Positions 17,497-25,117 of a stretch of DNA of 64,000 bases are shown one piece after another. Origin of the DNA: a virus. The first letter of the stretch is position 1. Every line of letters begins with the position of its first letter. Below the pieces are notes generated by a model, which saw nothing but the letters and a program-made list of their open reading frames with translations, had not been told where the DNA came from and ran no database searches. The stretch spans positions 1 to 64,000 of IMG/VR virus record IMGVR_UViG_3300045049_000286; one strand, written 5' to 3'. A program made the translations under genes and the position numbers.

Positions 17497-17907
17497 ATGG
17501 ACAAGTGCGACGGACCTTTCCCCGTCGGGGACTACCGCGACATGGTCCGTGACCTGGTCGCGTGCTCCGACTTCTCCGAGTTCTGCCTGCGGCTGGGCCT
17601 GGTGCCCTCCGGGCCCGACGTCGACCTGCTGGAACACCGCCGACACCACGCCCGCGTGGCCGCCATCCAGCCGATCGTCCCCGCCATGAACGACGCCGCC
17701 GCGCTCGCCGCCCGCGTCATCCACGACATCTTCCACTCGGTCCCGTCGGACGAGAATGATGAACCCGACGAAGACGAGGACGACGACGCCGAGGAATGCG
17801 ACACGAGCCAGGTGCTTGCCATCTCTCAGCTCGCCGCCACGGCTACCATTCTTCACCTGGTAGCACAGGGAAAACTCGCAGTGACATGCACTCCCCGACT
17901 CTCCTGA
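17497..17907 (+). CDS. unknown acidic protein
   Basis: 136 residues with no ribosome binding site but a TACAGT element directly upstream. N-terminal two thirds are helical (YRDMVRDLVACSDFSEFCLR, AALAARVIHDIFHSV), followed by a very acidic run (about 20 residues of D/E around residues 85-105) and a hydrophobic C-terminus. No family recognised. Confidence 0.55.
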   Translation: MDKCDGPFPVGDYRDMVRDLVACSDFSEFCLRLGLVPSGPDVDLLEHRRHHARVAAIQPIVPAMNDAAALAARVIHDIFHSVPSDENDEPDEDEDDDAEECDTSQVLAISQLAATATILHLVAQGKLAVTCTPRLS

Positions 17908-18065
17908 CCACCCGCGTGACCGTGCGCCCCATCGCACGAGGAAGGCGCACCTTCCGCCGCGCGTTCTGGTCCACATGCACCTGCGGCTGGACCAGCGAGA
18001 AGCACTACACGACCGTGACCGGCGCACACTACGCATTCGGAACCCACCTGGTGGAGCAGCAGTGA
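17886..18065 (+). CDS. small basic Cys-containing protein
   Basis: 59 residues, overlapping the 3' end of the preceding gene by 22 bases in another frame. Basic and Thr/His-rich with one CxC (FWSTCTCGWT). Its stop overlaps the next GTG start. Could be a small zinc or nucleic-acid binding protein. Weak evidence beyond the coupling and coding character. Confidence 0.45.
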   Translation: MHSPTLLTTRVTVRPIARGRRTFRRAFWSTCTCGWTSEKHYTTVTGAHYAFGTHLVEQQ

Positions 18066-18331
18066 AAGTCAGCCTCATCGCGCACCCGCACTTCGCGACC
18101 GGCGTCCGCTACGTCCCCGGCCCCGCAGGCGACCAGCACCTCGCCGACCTGGTGGGCCACCACCGCGTCGCCTTCCGCTCCGACGCCCCGCCCCTGATCG
18201 AGGACGACGAGGACGGATGGGTCGAACTCCACCCCGGCGACTGGGCCGTGATGTGCGAGGAGGGGTGCGTGCACCGCTACGGCAACTCGGAGCTTCTGCA
18301 GACCTACGAGGAGGTCAACGATGGCCGATGA
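18062..18331 (+). CDS. small unknown protein
   Basis: 89 residues from a GTG overlapping the previous stop. It contains VAFRSDAPPLIEDDEDGW, then ELHPGDWAVMCEEGCVHRY, which looks like a compact beta-rich domain found in phage small proteins that often starts VSLIAHP. No recognised function. Its end overlaps a 14-codon reading frame with a strong ribosome binding site. Confidence 0.55.
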   Translation: MKVSLIAHPHFATGVRYVPGPAGDQHLADLVGHHRVAFRSDAPPLIEDDEDGWVELHPGDWAVMCEEGCVHRYGNSELLQTYEEVNDGR

Positions 18332-18365
18332 CCGGCTACTAGGACCGAAGGGAGAAACCCGTTGA
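18321..18365 (+). CDS. 14-codon leader/coupling peptide
   Basis: ATG at 18321 is preceded by a strong GAGGAGGT site inside the end of the previous gene. It encodes MADDRLLGPKGETR and stops at TGA 18363-18365, overlapping the TTG start of the next gene (TTGA). The layout suggests translational coupling for a gene with a weak TTG start. Too short to infer a product function. Confidence 0.4.
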   Translation: MADDRLLGPKGETR

Positions 18366-18802
18366 GTGACGACTTCTGGGCCAGGGCGCTGCGAGAGGCG
18401 TCCCCGCAGCCGGCCGCCGCGCCGCCGGCCAACTACCAGGCGCCGCCGCCTGGAACGCCGTGGTGGCAGCTTCCCACCTACCAGAGCGCCGCAACGCCGG
18501 CCGCGCCGGCGCCCCATCAGGTGCCCGGCCCGCAGGACCTGCACCCGCTGACGGCGATGCCCAAGCCGGTCAACCTCGCCTCCGCGCGCAATGCCTCCCA
18601 GTGCCCCGGCTGCGGGGGCGACCAGTACTTCAAGGCGACCCCGAACAGCTCACCTCGTTGCTTCGAGTGCGGCTACCCGGTGCAGCATTCCACCTCGGGG
18701 CTGCGCGTGTCGCACAACGACCAGTCGGTGCCGACGAAGGTGTCGATGCGTCAGGTAACCGGCAACGGCTTCCAGCCGCAGACCATCGTGGGCCACGTGT
18801 AG
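18362..18802 (+). CDS. Pro-rich protein with zinc ribbon
   Basis: 146 residues from TTG at 18362 with AAGGGAG upstream. Residues 1-75 are Pro/Ala/Gln-rich and probably disordered (PPANYQAPPPGTPWWQLPTY). Residues ~79-108 form a zinc ribbon (CPGCGGDQYFKA, then RCFECGYP). The C-terminus is polar. Proteins with a long disordered N-terminus and a single ribbon occur in many actinophages without known role. Confidence 0.6.
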   Translation: MSDDFWARALREASPQPAAAPPANYQAPPPGTPWWQLPTYQSAATPAAPAPHQVPGPQDLHPLTAMPKPVNLASARNASQCPGCGGDQYFKATPNSSPRCFECGYPVQHSTSGLRVSHNDQSVPTKVSMRQVTGNGFQPQTIVGHV

Positions 18803-18913
18803 CCTGGACTCTCACGCCCCGGGCGCTGGCATCTGCAAGGCGGTGGAACGCCGCCGCCAGCGTGCCGGGGTTCTCGCATTGCATTAAAGGGCCACTCGTT
18901 CAGCTCTACCGGT

Positions 18914-18948
18914 GCATTTTTTGCGATCTTACGATCGCATTTGTCCGG
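18914..18948 (+). promoter_or_regulatory. CATT-box pair before recA
   Basis: GCATTTTTTGCGATC (18914) and GCATTTGTCCGG (18937), cores 23 bp apart. The segment is nearly the same as that at 13021-13051. It sits in the 169-base gap before recA, where nothing else is visible besides a GCATTGCATTAAAG stretch near 18886. Confidence 0.5.
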
Positions 18949-18971
18949 TTTGGAGATGAAATGAGTGGCCC

Positions 18972-20027
18972 ATGCCTTTGCGTGACGACGCCCGCGCCGT
19001 AATGGCGAAGCTGAACAAGCAGGTGGGCGACTCCGTGTTCGTCATCGCCTCCGACCTCCCGCCCATCCCCCGCATGACCTCCGGCTCACCCTCCCTCGAC
19101 ATCATGCTGGGCGGCGGCTGGCCGTGTAACCAGTGGTGCGAGGTCATTGGCAAGGAGTCCAGCGGCAAGACCACGATCATCCACAAGACCATCGCCGCCA
19201 ACCAGCAGCGCGACGAGGACTTCTCCACCCTCTGGGTCGCCTCCGAGGGCTACGACGAAGAGTGGGCCCAGTCGCTGGGCGTCGACACCGACCGCGTCCT
19301 GGTCCAGGAGACCAACTCCATGGAGGCCGCCTACACCGCGATGCTCGCGGCGGCCGAGTCCCGCGCGTTCGACGCCGTCGTCCTGGACTCCTACCCGGCC
19401 CTGATCGCCGGCGCCGAGGACGAGAAGGGCATGGACGAGATCGTCGTCGCCCCCGGAGCCCGCACCACCGGCAAGTTCTTCCGCAAGGCCGGCGCCAAGA
19501 CCAAGCGCAACATCGACGGCTCCGAACGGCCCCTGCTCGCCATCGTCGTCAACCAGTGGCGCGACAAGATCGGCGGCTTCGCCCCGCACGGCATCGTCCC
19601 GCAGTACACCCCCGGCGGCCACGCCAAGGACTACGTCTACTACACCCGACTCGAAGTCTCCCGCACCGAGTGGATCGACGAGAAGCGGCAGGTCGGCGCC
19701 GGGAAGATCCGCGTCGGCCAGGTCATCAAGCTCAAGACCATCAAGAACAAGGCCGCCCCGCCGCAGCAGGTCTCCACCATCCGCTTCTACTTCGACCACA
19801 GCCCCGAGACAGGGCTACGCCAAGGCGAGTACGACCTCGCCAAGGAACTGGTCGCGCTCGGCCTGCTGTATGGCGTCATCTCCAAGCGCGACGGCGGCCG
19901 GTTCGCCTACAAGGACGCCAACTGGCACGGCGAAGGCCGCCTGCTGCAGTCCATCCGCGAGGAACCCGACCTCGCCGACGCTCTCTACGCCGAGGTCCTG
20001 GCCGCCGCCAAGGACACGACCGCATGA
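18972..20027 (+). CDS. recA: RecA-like recombinase
   Basis: 351 residues. Walker A GKESSGKTT (60-68) after the GS..LDIMLGGG core, Walker B AVVLDSYPAL, and L2-like region VVNQWRD. The protein binds single-stranded DNA and pairs homologous strands; with the downstream resolvases it forms a recombination set. ATG at 18972 keeps the N-terminal RDDARAVMAKLNKQVGD helix typical of RecA. Alternatives are ATG 18961 (a 13-codon frame with a better site, GGAG) which ends by overlapping an in-frame ATG at 19002 (TAATG), so coupling through a leader is possible. Confidence 0.9.
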   Translation: MPLRDDARAVMAKLNKQVGDSVFVIASDLPPIPRMTSGSPSLDIMLGGGWPCNQWCEVIGKESSGKTTIIHKTIAANQQRDEDFSTLWVASEGYDEEWAQSLGVDTDRVLVQETNSMEAAYTAMLAAAESRAFDAVVLDSYPALIAGAEDEKGMDEIVVAPGARTTGKFFRKAGAKTKRNIDGSERPLLAIVVNQWRDKIGGFAPHGIVPQYTPGGHAKDYVYYTRLEVSRTEWIDEKRQVGAGKIRVGQVIKLKTIKNKAAPPQQVSTIRFYFDHSPETGLRQGEYDLAKELVALGLLYGVISKRDGGRFAYKDANWHGEGRLLQSIREEPDLADALYAEVLAAAKDTTA

Positions 20028-20332
20028 GCACCGAGGGACAGCGCCGCTCCAAGCGCCAAGAGAAGCGCCTCGCCGCCGACGTCGGCGGCCGGCGCACCGC
20101 CGGCTCCGGCAACGGGTGGGCCGTCAAGAACGACGTCCGCAACGACCGCTGGAGTATCGAGGCCAAGACCACCGAGCGCCGCTCCTACAGCCTGCGGCTG
20201 GATGCGCTCAAGCAGGCCGAGAAGCACGCCCTACTCGACGGCCGCGAGATGGCGTTCTGCGTCGAGATCGCCGGCGAATCCTTCGTCGTGGTCACCTACG
20301 ACACCTTCCGTCATCTCTTCCCGCAGGAATAG
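20024..20332 (+). CDS. Hjr-like resolvase/PD-(D/E)XK nuclease
   Basis: 102 residues. The pattern RQEKRLAADVGGRRTAGSGN, then KNDVRNDRWSIEAKTTERRS matches archaeal/phage Holliday-junction resolvase-type PD-(D/E)XK nucleases, with the acidic (N/D)D and ExK catalytic motifs visible. Overlaps recA by ATGA, consistent with processing of recombination or replication intermediates. Small size is normal for this family. Confidence 0.75.
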   Translation: MSTEGQRRSKRQEKRLAADVGGRRTAGSGNGWAVKNDVRNDRWSIEAKTTERRSYSLRLDALKQAEKHALLDGREMAFCVEIAGESFVVVTYDTFRHLFPQE

Positions 20333-20334
20333 CC

Positions 20335-20700
20335 ATGGCGATTCGCGCACAGACCCCATCGCCGGACTGGTCCGACAAGCACTGGCGTGGCGAAGCGAAA
20401 TGCACCCGCACGCCGCCATCCCTCGGCGGCCCCGACCTCTTCTACGACGACGAACCGGTCGCCCTGGAATTCTGCAACGGCACCTTGTACCCAGGCGACT
20501 TCGTCTGCCCGCGCCGGGCCGAATGCCTGCGCACCGCGATGCTCAATCTGGAGAACTACGGCATCTGGGGCGGCATGACCCCCGAAGACCGGTTCGCGCT
20601 GCGGTCCCGCTACCCGGGAATGCCAGAGCGCTGGGTATGGCATCCGCCCCGCACCACCAACCAACTGGAGGACGAATCCTCGTGGCCAACGGCAGCATGA
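20335..20700 (+). CDS. WhiB-like (Wbl) regulator, variant cysteine set
   Basis: 121 residues. The WhiB signature YGIWGGMTPEDR and CPRRAECLRTAM are present, plus an upstream KC and FC, so four cysteines can ligate an Fe-S cluster. The spacing is odd: the usual CxxCxxxxxC is replaced by FCNGTLYPGDFVCPRRAEC, with nine residues between the second and third cysteines. Phage Wbl proteins can alter host sigma-factor-driven transcription or silence whiB-type host genes. It sits between two nuclease genes, two bases after the resolvase stop. Confidence 0.85.
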   Translation: MAIRAQTPSPDWSDKHWRGEAKCTRTPPSLGGPDLFYDDEPVALEFCNGTLYPGDFVCPRRAECLRTAMLNLENYGIWGGMTPEDRFALRSRYPGMPERWVWHPPRTTNQLEDESSWPTAA

Positions 20701-21584
20701 AGCCCTCCAAGCAATTCGCCGCCTACCTGGAAGCACGCAAGTCCTCCGAAGTGCTCTACGGCGACATCCAAAAGCACGTCCTGGCCAAGGCGTTCAAGCC
20801 CAGCGGTCGGCGCACCGACTGCATGCACCCCTCCGCGATGGTCAAGTCCGACTGGTGCCACCGCGCCCAGTACTTCGAGCTGCTCGACCCGCCGGCGCGG
20901 CCGGCTACCACGTTCAACCGCGAGAACGTCTTCGAGATGGGCCACGCAATCCACCGCAAGTGGCAGGGCTGGCTGCAGGAGATGGGCCGGCTCGGCGGGG
21001 AGTGGCGCTGCCGCAACTGCAAGCACCAGTGGTGGTACGAGGCCACCCCGCTGCTGTGTCCCGCATGCGCCTCCTACGTCATCGAGTACGACGAGGTCAC
21101 CCTCAACGCCGACCCGCTGATGATCGGCGGCCACACCGACGGCTGGTGCCCCGAGGACAACTGCCTCATCGAGATCAAGTCCATGGGCCTTGGGTCACTG
21201 CGGTTCGAGGACCCCAAGTTCCTGCGCCGCTTCGAGGTCCACACCGAAGGACGCGGCATCTCCTGGGACCTGGACCGCATGTGGAAGCAGTTCAACCGGC
21301 CCCTGCCGGCCGCCTACCGGCAGGGCCAGCTCTACCTCTACATCGCCCGGCACTTCGAGGACCTGGACGTCGACCGGATCACGTTCCTCTACGAGTTCAA
21401 GGCCACCCAGGAATCCAAGGCGTTCACCGTGCTCTACGACGAGGACGTCTCCGAGCCGCTCATCACCGCCGCCAAGGCCATCGCCGACGCGATCCGCGAC
21501 CGCTCCCTGCCCGCCCCCGCCTGCAACATCGACCCAGAGAACGGATGCCGCAAGTGCCGAACCATGACCGCGACTGCTGCATGA
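20682..21584 (+). CDS. Cas4/RecB-like PD-(D/E)XK exonuclease
   Basis: 300 residues from GTG at 20682 (GGAGGA upstream); an ATG at 20697 overlapping the WhiB stop is an alternative. Catalytic motif: IGGHTDGWCPEDNCLIEIKS (D and ExK of the RecB/Cas4 fold). It has an internal zinc pair (RCRNCKHQWWYEATPLLCPA..) and C-terminal cysteines (ACNIDPENGCRKC) like the Fe-S or zinc cap of Cas4/AddB-type nucleases. Probably a 5'-3' or end-processing exonuclease cooperating with the RecA-like protein. Confidence 0.78.
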   Translation: MANGSMKPSKQFAAYLEARKSSEVLYGDIQKHVLAKAFKPSGRRTDCMHPSAMVKSDWCHRAQYFELLDPPARPATTFNRENVFEMGHAIHRKWQGWLQEMGRLGGEWRCRNCKHQWWYEATPLLCPACASYVIEYDEVTLNADPLMIGGHTDGWCPEDNCLIEIKSMGLGSLRFEDPKFLRRFEVHTEGRGISWDLDRMWKQFNRPLPAAYRQGQLYLYIARHFEDLDVDRITFLYEFKATQESKAFTVLYDEDVSEPLITAAKAIADAIRDRSLPAPACNIDPENGCRKCRTMTATAA

Positions 21585-21772
21585 ACCACGCCGAACCGAA
21601 GGTGCTGGACGACCAGGATCTGTTCATCGGCCCCAACCCGCAGATGGACCGCGTCGTCTTGGAGGTCGCCGGCCTGCAGATCGTCCTGCAGCCTGACGGT
21701 GCCCGCGAAGCCGCGCGCATCCTCAACCGCTCCGCGTCCCTCGTCGAGGCCCAGCAGGCGGTGCAACCATGA
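21581..21772 (+). CDS. small unknown protein
   Basis: 63 residues, ATGA-overlapping the exonuclease gene and the next gene. A beta-hairpin (MDRVVLEVAGLQIVLQPDG) is followed by a helix (AREAARILNRSASLVEAQQA). Looks like a small dimeric phage accessory protein; no family recognised. Confidence 0.55.
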   Translation: MNHAEPKVLDDQDLFIGPNPQMDRVVLEVAGLQIVLQPDGAREAARILNRSASLVEAQQAVQP

Positions 21773-22224
21773 CCTGGGAACTCCTGGACTCCCTCGGGTT
21801 CGCCAACGAGACCCGGCCCGACGGCTCGATGCCCACACTGCCGGCCGACGTCACCGAGCTGACCGACCAGACCCTCATGGCCCGCTTCGCGGCGCTGACC
21901 GAGTGGACCTGCTACGCCGCCGCTCAGCTCGCCATGGCCAAGGGCGAGCAGCGGGAAGGCCAGGCCGCCGTACGCGCCGCAACGGCGCTCGCGATGTCCA
22001 AGGTCACCGGAGAGCGCACCGTGTCCGGCCGCAAGGCCGCCGCCGCAGCCGACCCCGACGTCCGCGAAGCCGAAGACCAGCTCGACCGCGACACCAACCT
22101 GGTCGAGGCGCTGGAGATGGTGCACGAGAACGCCAAGTCCCGGGCCCAGTTCATGTCCCGCGAGCTGTCGCGGCGTATCGCGATGCGAGACACCCAAAAC
22201 CGCAACGACAAGTGGGGAGTGTGA
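21769..22224 (+). CDS. helical protein, possible recombination mediator
   Basis: 151 residues, almost entirely helical after residue 35 (LMARFAALTEWTCYAAAQLAMAK, DQLDRDTNLVEALEMVHENA). The shape, basic C-terminus (RELSRRIAMRDTQ) and position between nuclease and resolvase resemble phage recombination-mediator-like helical proteins, but no motif proves it. Coupled by ATGA to the preceding gene. Confidence 0.55.
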   Translation: MTWELLDSLGFANETRPDGSMPTLPADVTELTDQTLMARFAALTEWTCYAAAQLAMAKGEQREGQAAVRAATALAMSKVTGERTVSGRKAAAAADPDVREAEDQLDRDTNLVEALEMVHENAKSRAQFMSRELSRRIAMRDTQNRNDKWGV

Positions 22225-22230
22225 CCGACC

Positions 22231-22479
22231 ATGGGTCTGTACCGGCTCGACACCCGCGCCCTGGTGCAGGAGATCGACCAGGAACTGCGCGCCTGCGGCA
22301 TGTCCTACCGCCAGCTCACCCGCGAGCTGGACCTGTCCACCAACACCCTCTTCACACGCATGCGGGCTGGCAAGGAGGTCCACTCCGACTCGCTCGCCAC
22401 GGTGCTGCACTGGATGCGCATGGACGACGGCATCCGGCACCTGATCGTGCCCACCGACCCAGGCCGAGGCCACCGGTGA
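22231..22479 (+). CDS. small HTH protein
   Basis: 82 residues. Residues 23-62 (CGMSYRQLTRELDLSTNTLF, TRMRAGKEVHSDSLATVLHW) form a Cro/XRE helix-turn-helix. Weak site GAGTGTGACC before ATG. Overlaps the next gene by GTGA. Probably DNA binding and autoregulatory, target unknown. Confidence 0.65.
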   Translation: MGLYRLDTRALVQEIDQELRACGMSYRQLTRELDLSTNTLFTRMRAGKEVHSDSLATVLHWMRMDDGIRHLIVPTDPGRGHR

Positions 22480-23057
22480 GCGGCCTCACCTACACCAGCA
22501 CCGAGCCGCCGGTCATCCACGTCGGCATCGACCCCTCCTACAGCGCGTTCGCAATGGTCGCCCACGTCACCGGCCCCAAGGAGAACGGGCACCACCAGTG
22601 GCTGTGGGACTTCTCCCCCAGCAAGGCCGGCCGCGCCGGCGCCCGCCTGCGATGCATCCAAGCAACCCTGCGCGACGCCTTCGGCGAGATCCACTCACAC
22701 GGACGCATCGCGGTGGTCGCCCTCGAAGGCTACGCACCCGGCCGAACCCAAAACCGTGAGGTGATGGGGGAACTCGGCGGCGTGGTCAAGATGGTCCTGG
22801 ACGAGGAGGTCGGCGACGGCCGCGTGTTCGTCGTCGCCCCCACCGCCCTCAAGAAGTTCGTCACCGGCTCCGGCAGCGCCCCCAAGGATAACGTCCTGCT
22901 GCAGGTCTACAAGAAGTGGGGCGTGGAGTTTCGATCCAACGACGTCGCCGACGCGTTCGGCCTCATGCAGGTCGCCCGCGCCTTGAACTACGGCGCCGAA
23001 CGCGCCTACGAACAAGAGGTCATCAAGTCCCTGCTGGCGAAGCAGGATAACGGGTAG
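22476..23057 (+). CDS. RuvC-like Holliday-junction resolvase
   Basis: 193 residues. RNase-H-fold order of RuvC: VIHVGIDPSYSAFAMVAHV (first catalytic Asp), VVALEGYAPG (Glu), a middle helix (GELGGVVKMVLDE) and FVVAPTALKKFVTGSGSAPK ending with NDVADAFGLMQVARAL (final Asp). It cuts four-way junctions formed by recombination. GTG start overlaps the previous stop. Follows the RecA-exonuclease group and ends the replication-recombination block. Confidence 0.85.
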   Translation: MSGLTYTSTEPPVIHVGIDPSYSAFAMVAHVTGPKENGHHQWLWDFSPSKAGRAGARLRCIQATLRDAFGEIHSHGRIAVVALEGYAPGRTQNREVMGELGGVVKMVLDEEVGDGRVFVVAPTALKKFVTGSGSAPKDNVLLQVYKKWGVEFRSNDVADAFGLMQVARALNYGAERAYEQEVIKSLLAKQDNG

Positions 23058-23070
23058 GAAAACTCGCGCC

Positions 23071-23112
23071 GTACGCTCCAGCCACAATTCGGAACAAGAT
23101 CAGGGAGCGTAC
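23071..23112 (+). promoter_or_regulatory. inverted repeat covering a ribosome binding site
   Basis: GTACGCTCC (23071-23079) pairs exactly with GGAGCGTAC (23104-23112) around a 24-base loop. The right arm carries the GGGAG ribosome binding site of the SpoVS-like gene (GTG 23116), so folding of the RNA would hide it; as DNA it could be an operator. Confidence 0.5.
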
Positions 23113-23115
23113 ACG

Positions 23116-23394
23116 GTGGAAGACAAGACGGAAGACCAGACCTTCCGGGTGAAGTCCACCACTTCGCCGCCGGAACTCGGCTCGGCCATCGCCCACGCCA
23201 TCAACAAGGGCAGTGAGGTCACCCTCAAAGCAGTCGGCGCGGGCGCGGTGAACCAGGCCGTGAAGTCCATCCCGATCGCCCAGAGTTTCGTCATCTCCTT
23301 CGGCATCGAGCTGGTCCAGCAGATCAGCTTCTTCAACGGCCGCGCACGCGAGGGCGAACTCGTCGGAGTCGCGATCCGCGTCATGCGCCGCTGA
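23116..23394 (+). CDS. SpoVS-like (Alba-fold) protein
   Basis: 92 residues from GTG with GGGAG upstream. Residues 12-92 align by eye with stage V sporulation protein S: FRVKSTTSPPELGSAIAHAI, the hallmark GAGAVNQAVKSIPIAQSF, then a final strand VGVAIRVMRR. SpoVS is a small Alba-fold protein important in sporulation of Bacillus and present in other bacteria and phages; nucleic-acid binding is suspected. A phage copy could influence host development or nucleic-acid packaging. Function here is inferred. Confidence 0.8.
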   Translation: MEDKTEDQTFRVKSTTSPPELGSAIAHAINKGSEVTLKAVGAGAVNQAVKSIPIAQSFVISFGIELVQQISFFNGRAREGELVGVAIRVMRR

Positions 23395-23463
23395 ATATTC
23401 GCGCCGAAAGACGCGCTTTTATCCTCCCCTTCGACGCTCCACATAGCGAAGGGCCGAAGGATC

Positions 23464-23823
23464 ATGGACTCGAAGCACTGGACGGCCCCGAACCGGGGCA
23501 AGGAGACGCCGCTCACCTCCGGCATGCTCAACCACGGCCAGTTCGGCGCCGGCACCGAGACCAGCCACGGCTGCGTCGTCACCCCCATCGCCGGCCACTC
23601 CGCCCCGCGCCACTACGCGGGCGCCGCCGACCCGGCTGCCGGCCCGCACGACTACCGCCGCAACGTGCCGCTCGGAGGCGACACCTACGGTCCCGCCGGC
23701 CGCGTCCAGGTCACCCGCGCCTACGCCGACCCCTCCGGCGTCAAGCAGGTCCGCCCCGTGCGCTCTGCGTTCGGCCCGCAGGACAACTTCCGCTCCGGCC
23801 GCGCCGACGGGGTGACCGAGTGA
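23464..23823 (+). CDS. unknown Gly/Ala/Pro-rich protein
   Basis: 119 residues with GAAGGATC before the ATG. Mostly polar, Gly/Ala/Pro-rich, low in predicted helix (GMLNHGQFGAGTETSHGCVV; AADPAAGPHDYRRNVPLGGD). It opens a run of seven small, similarly disordered proteins coupled by GTGA/ATGA. Such runs in actinophages often encode minor virion proteins, but there is no direct proof. Confidence 0.5.
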   Translation: MDSKHWTAPNRGKETPLTSGMLNHGQFGAGTETSHGCVVTPIAGHSAPRHYAGAADPAAGPHDYRRNVPLGGDTYGPAGRVQVTRAYADPSGVKQVRPVRSAFGPQDNFRSGRADGVTE

Positions 23824-24026
23824 ACCCGGTCCAGGCGTACCCCGAGGACCCGGACTTCCGCGCCGACGCCTACCCCACCACCGTCACCCGGGGGCCGGTC
23901 CAGCCGACCGGCCACACCCACCTGCTGTCGGCCGACCAGTTCGCCTCCCGGCCCACCTCCATGGTGTCCGAGTTCCAGCAGGGCTACGAACTGGGCCGCG
24001 ACGCGCAGGCAACCGGCCAGCCGTGA
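23820..24026 (+). CDS. small unknown protein
   Basis: 68 residues from GTG overlapping the previous stop. N-terminal half Asp/Pro-rich; the C-terminal part (SMVSEFQQGYELGRDAQAT) is helical. Related in style to its neighbours. No family recognised. Confidence 0.5.
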   Translation: MNPVQAYPEDPDFRADAYPTTVTRGPVQPTGHTHLLSADQFASRPTSMVSEFQQGYELGRDAQATGQP

Positions 24027-24214
24027 CCGTCCCCGCCGCGCCCGAGCCAGAAGAGCCCGCCGCCCGCAGCGCGGACACCATCGGCGCGGCACCCACCAGC
24101 CCCTCCCGCCCGCTCGCCGACACCGGACTCACCGGCGCCGGGCGGGAGGCACACATCGCCAACTTCCACGACGCCGTCAACCGCAGCCTCGGCAAGGAGG
24201 TGCACAACCTATGA
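24023..24214 (+). CDS. small unknown protein
   Basis: 63 residues from GTG overlapping the previous stop. Pro/Glu-rich N-terminus, helical C-terminus (AHIANFHDAVNRSLGKEVHN). Coupled to the next gene by ATGA. No family recognised. Confidence 0.48.
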   Translation: MTVPAAPEPEEPAARSADTIGAAPTSPSRPLADTGLTGAGREAHIANFHDAVNRSLGKEVHNL

Positions 24215-24819
24215 ACACGCCAGGGCAGATGCGGGGACAGTACGCCAACGCGAACCTCTCCTACAGCCCCCCATACGGCGCGCAGGTCCCCGGCGCCACC
24301 ACCTACACCGGCGGCGGAGGCGGCCACCTGATCACCGGCGCCCGCGACATCCTCGACGCACGCCGCCTGATGGAAACCGGCCACGTCCCAACCGCCGCCT
24401 ACCCCGACGGCTACCTCGGCACCATCGGCGCCGGCACCCGCCGCGAGGACCGCCTCCTCGGCGCAGTCGCCAACCGAGCCACCCAGCGCTCCTACCAGCG
24501 CGGCGTCCACAAGGGCGAGCGCATAGACCCCGCCGACTACTACTGGACCGACCAGGTCAACCCCGCCGCCGGCATCCGCGCCCAGATGAACAACCAGCCC
24601 AACCCCAACGGCGGTATCGCCACCGGCCGCTGGACACAAAAGGGCACGATAATCGGCTCCCCGCTGGTCAATGACGCCAAGTCCGACACCCTGGTCGCCA
24701 CCCACGCCCGGTTCGCCACCGCGCAGCGCGTCTACACCCAGGAGCTGACGCCGCCGTACACCTCGGTCAACGAGGAGCGGCGCGCGCAACTCATGCGCTT
24801 CAAGACCCCGTGGAGCTGA
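24211..24819 (+). CDS. unknown, possible minor virion protein
   Basis: 202 residues. Gly/Pro/Tyr/Asn-rich N-terminus (YANANLSYSPPYGAQVPGAT), a middle helix-rich part (RREDRLLGAVANRATQRSYQ) and a polar C-terminus (RVYTQELTPPYTSVNEERRA). Composition is like structural phage proteins. ATGA coupling to the preceding gene. Confidence 0.5.
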   Translation: MNTPGQMRGQYANANLSYSPPYGAQVPGATTYTGGGGGHLITGARDILDARRLMETGHVPTAAYPDGYLGTIGAGTRREDRLLGAVANRATQRSYQRGVHKGERIDPADYYWTDQVNPAAGIRAQMNNQPNPNGGIATGRWTQKGTIIGSPLVNDAKSDTLVATHARFATAQRVYTQELTPPYTSVNEERRAQLMRFKTPWS

Positions 24820-24822
24820 GCC

Positions 24823-25116
24823 GTGTACGAAGCCGACTCCCAGTACGCCACGCGCCCGTGGTCCACCAGCCAGGAGCAGCAGGTCTCCAACTACCTCATG
24901 GAGTGGCTGGACCTGCCCACCGACGCGATCCGCCGCATCGCCCCGCCGGTGCCGAACATCGGCCGGCGCCCGCCCCGCTTCGGCTACCGCACCCACGTGC
25001 CCGGCATCGCCGACATCGCCCGCCTCGACGACATCTACCCCGGCGCGCGCGTGGACTACAGCCAGCGCCAGTCCGGCTACTCCGCCACCCAGACGCCCGC
25101 GTTGGGAGTGATCTGA
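24823..25116 (+). CDS. small unknown protein
   Basis: 97 residues from GTG. An N-terminal helical segment (SQEQQVSNYLMEWLDLPTDA) is followed by a Pro/Arg-rich stretch (APPVPNIGRRPPRFGYRTHV) and YPGARVDYSQRQSG. No domain recognised; style matches the neighbouring putative virion proteins. Confidence 0.48.
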   Translation: MYEADSQYATRPWSTSQEQQVSNYLMEWLDLPTDAIRRIAPPVPNIGRRPPRFGYRTHVPGIADIARLDDIYPGARVDYSQRQSGYSATQTPALGVI

Positions 25117-25117
25117 C

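Noticed and set aside
18961-19002. 13-codon frame before recA as the real recA leader
   Set aside because: It has a better ribosome binding site than ATG 18972, but the encoded peptide shows no pattern and RecA-like residues before 19002 look genuine, so it is only mentioned as an alternative.
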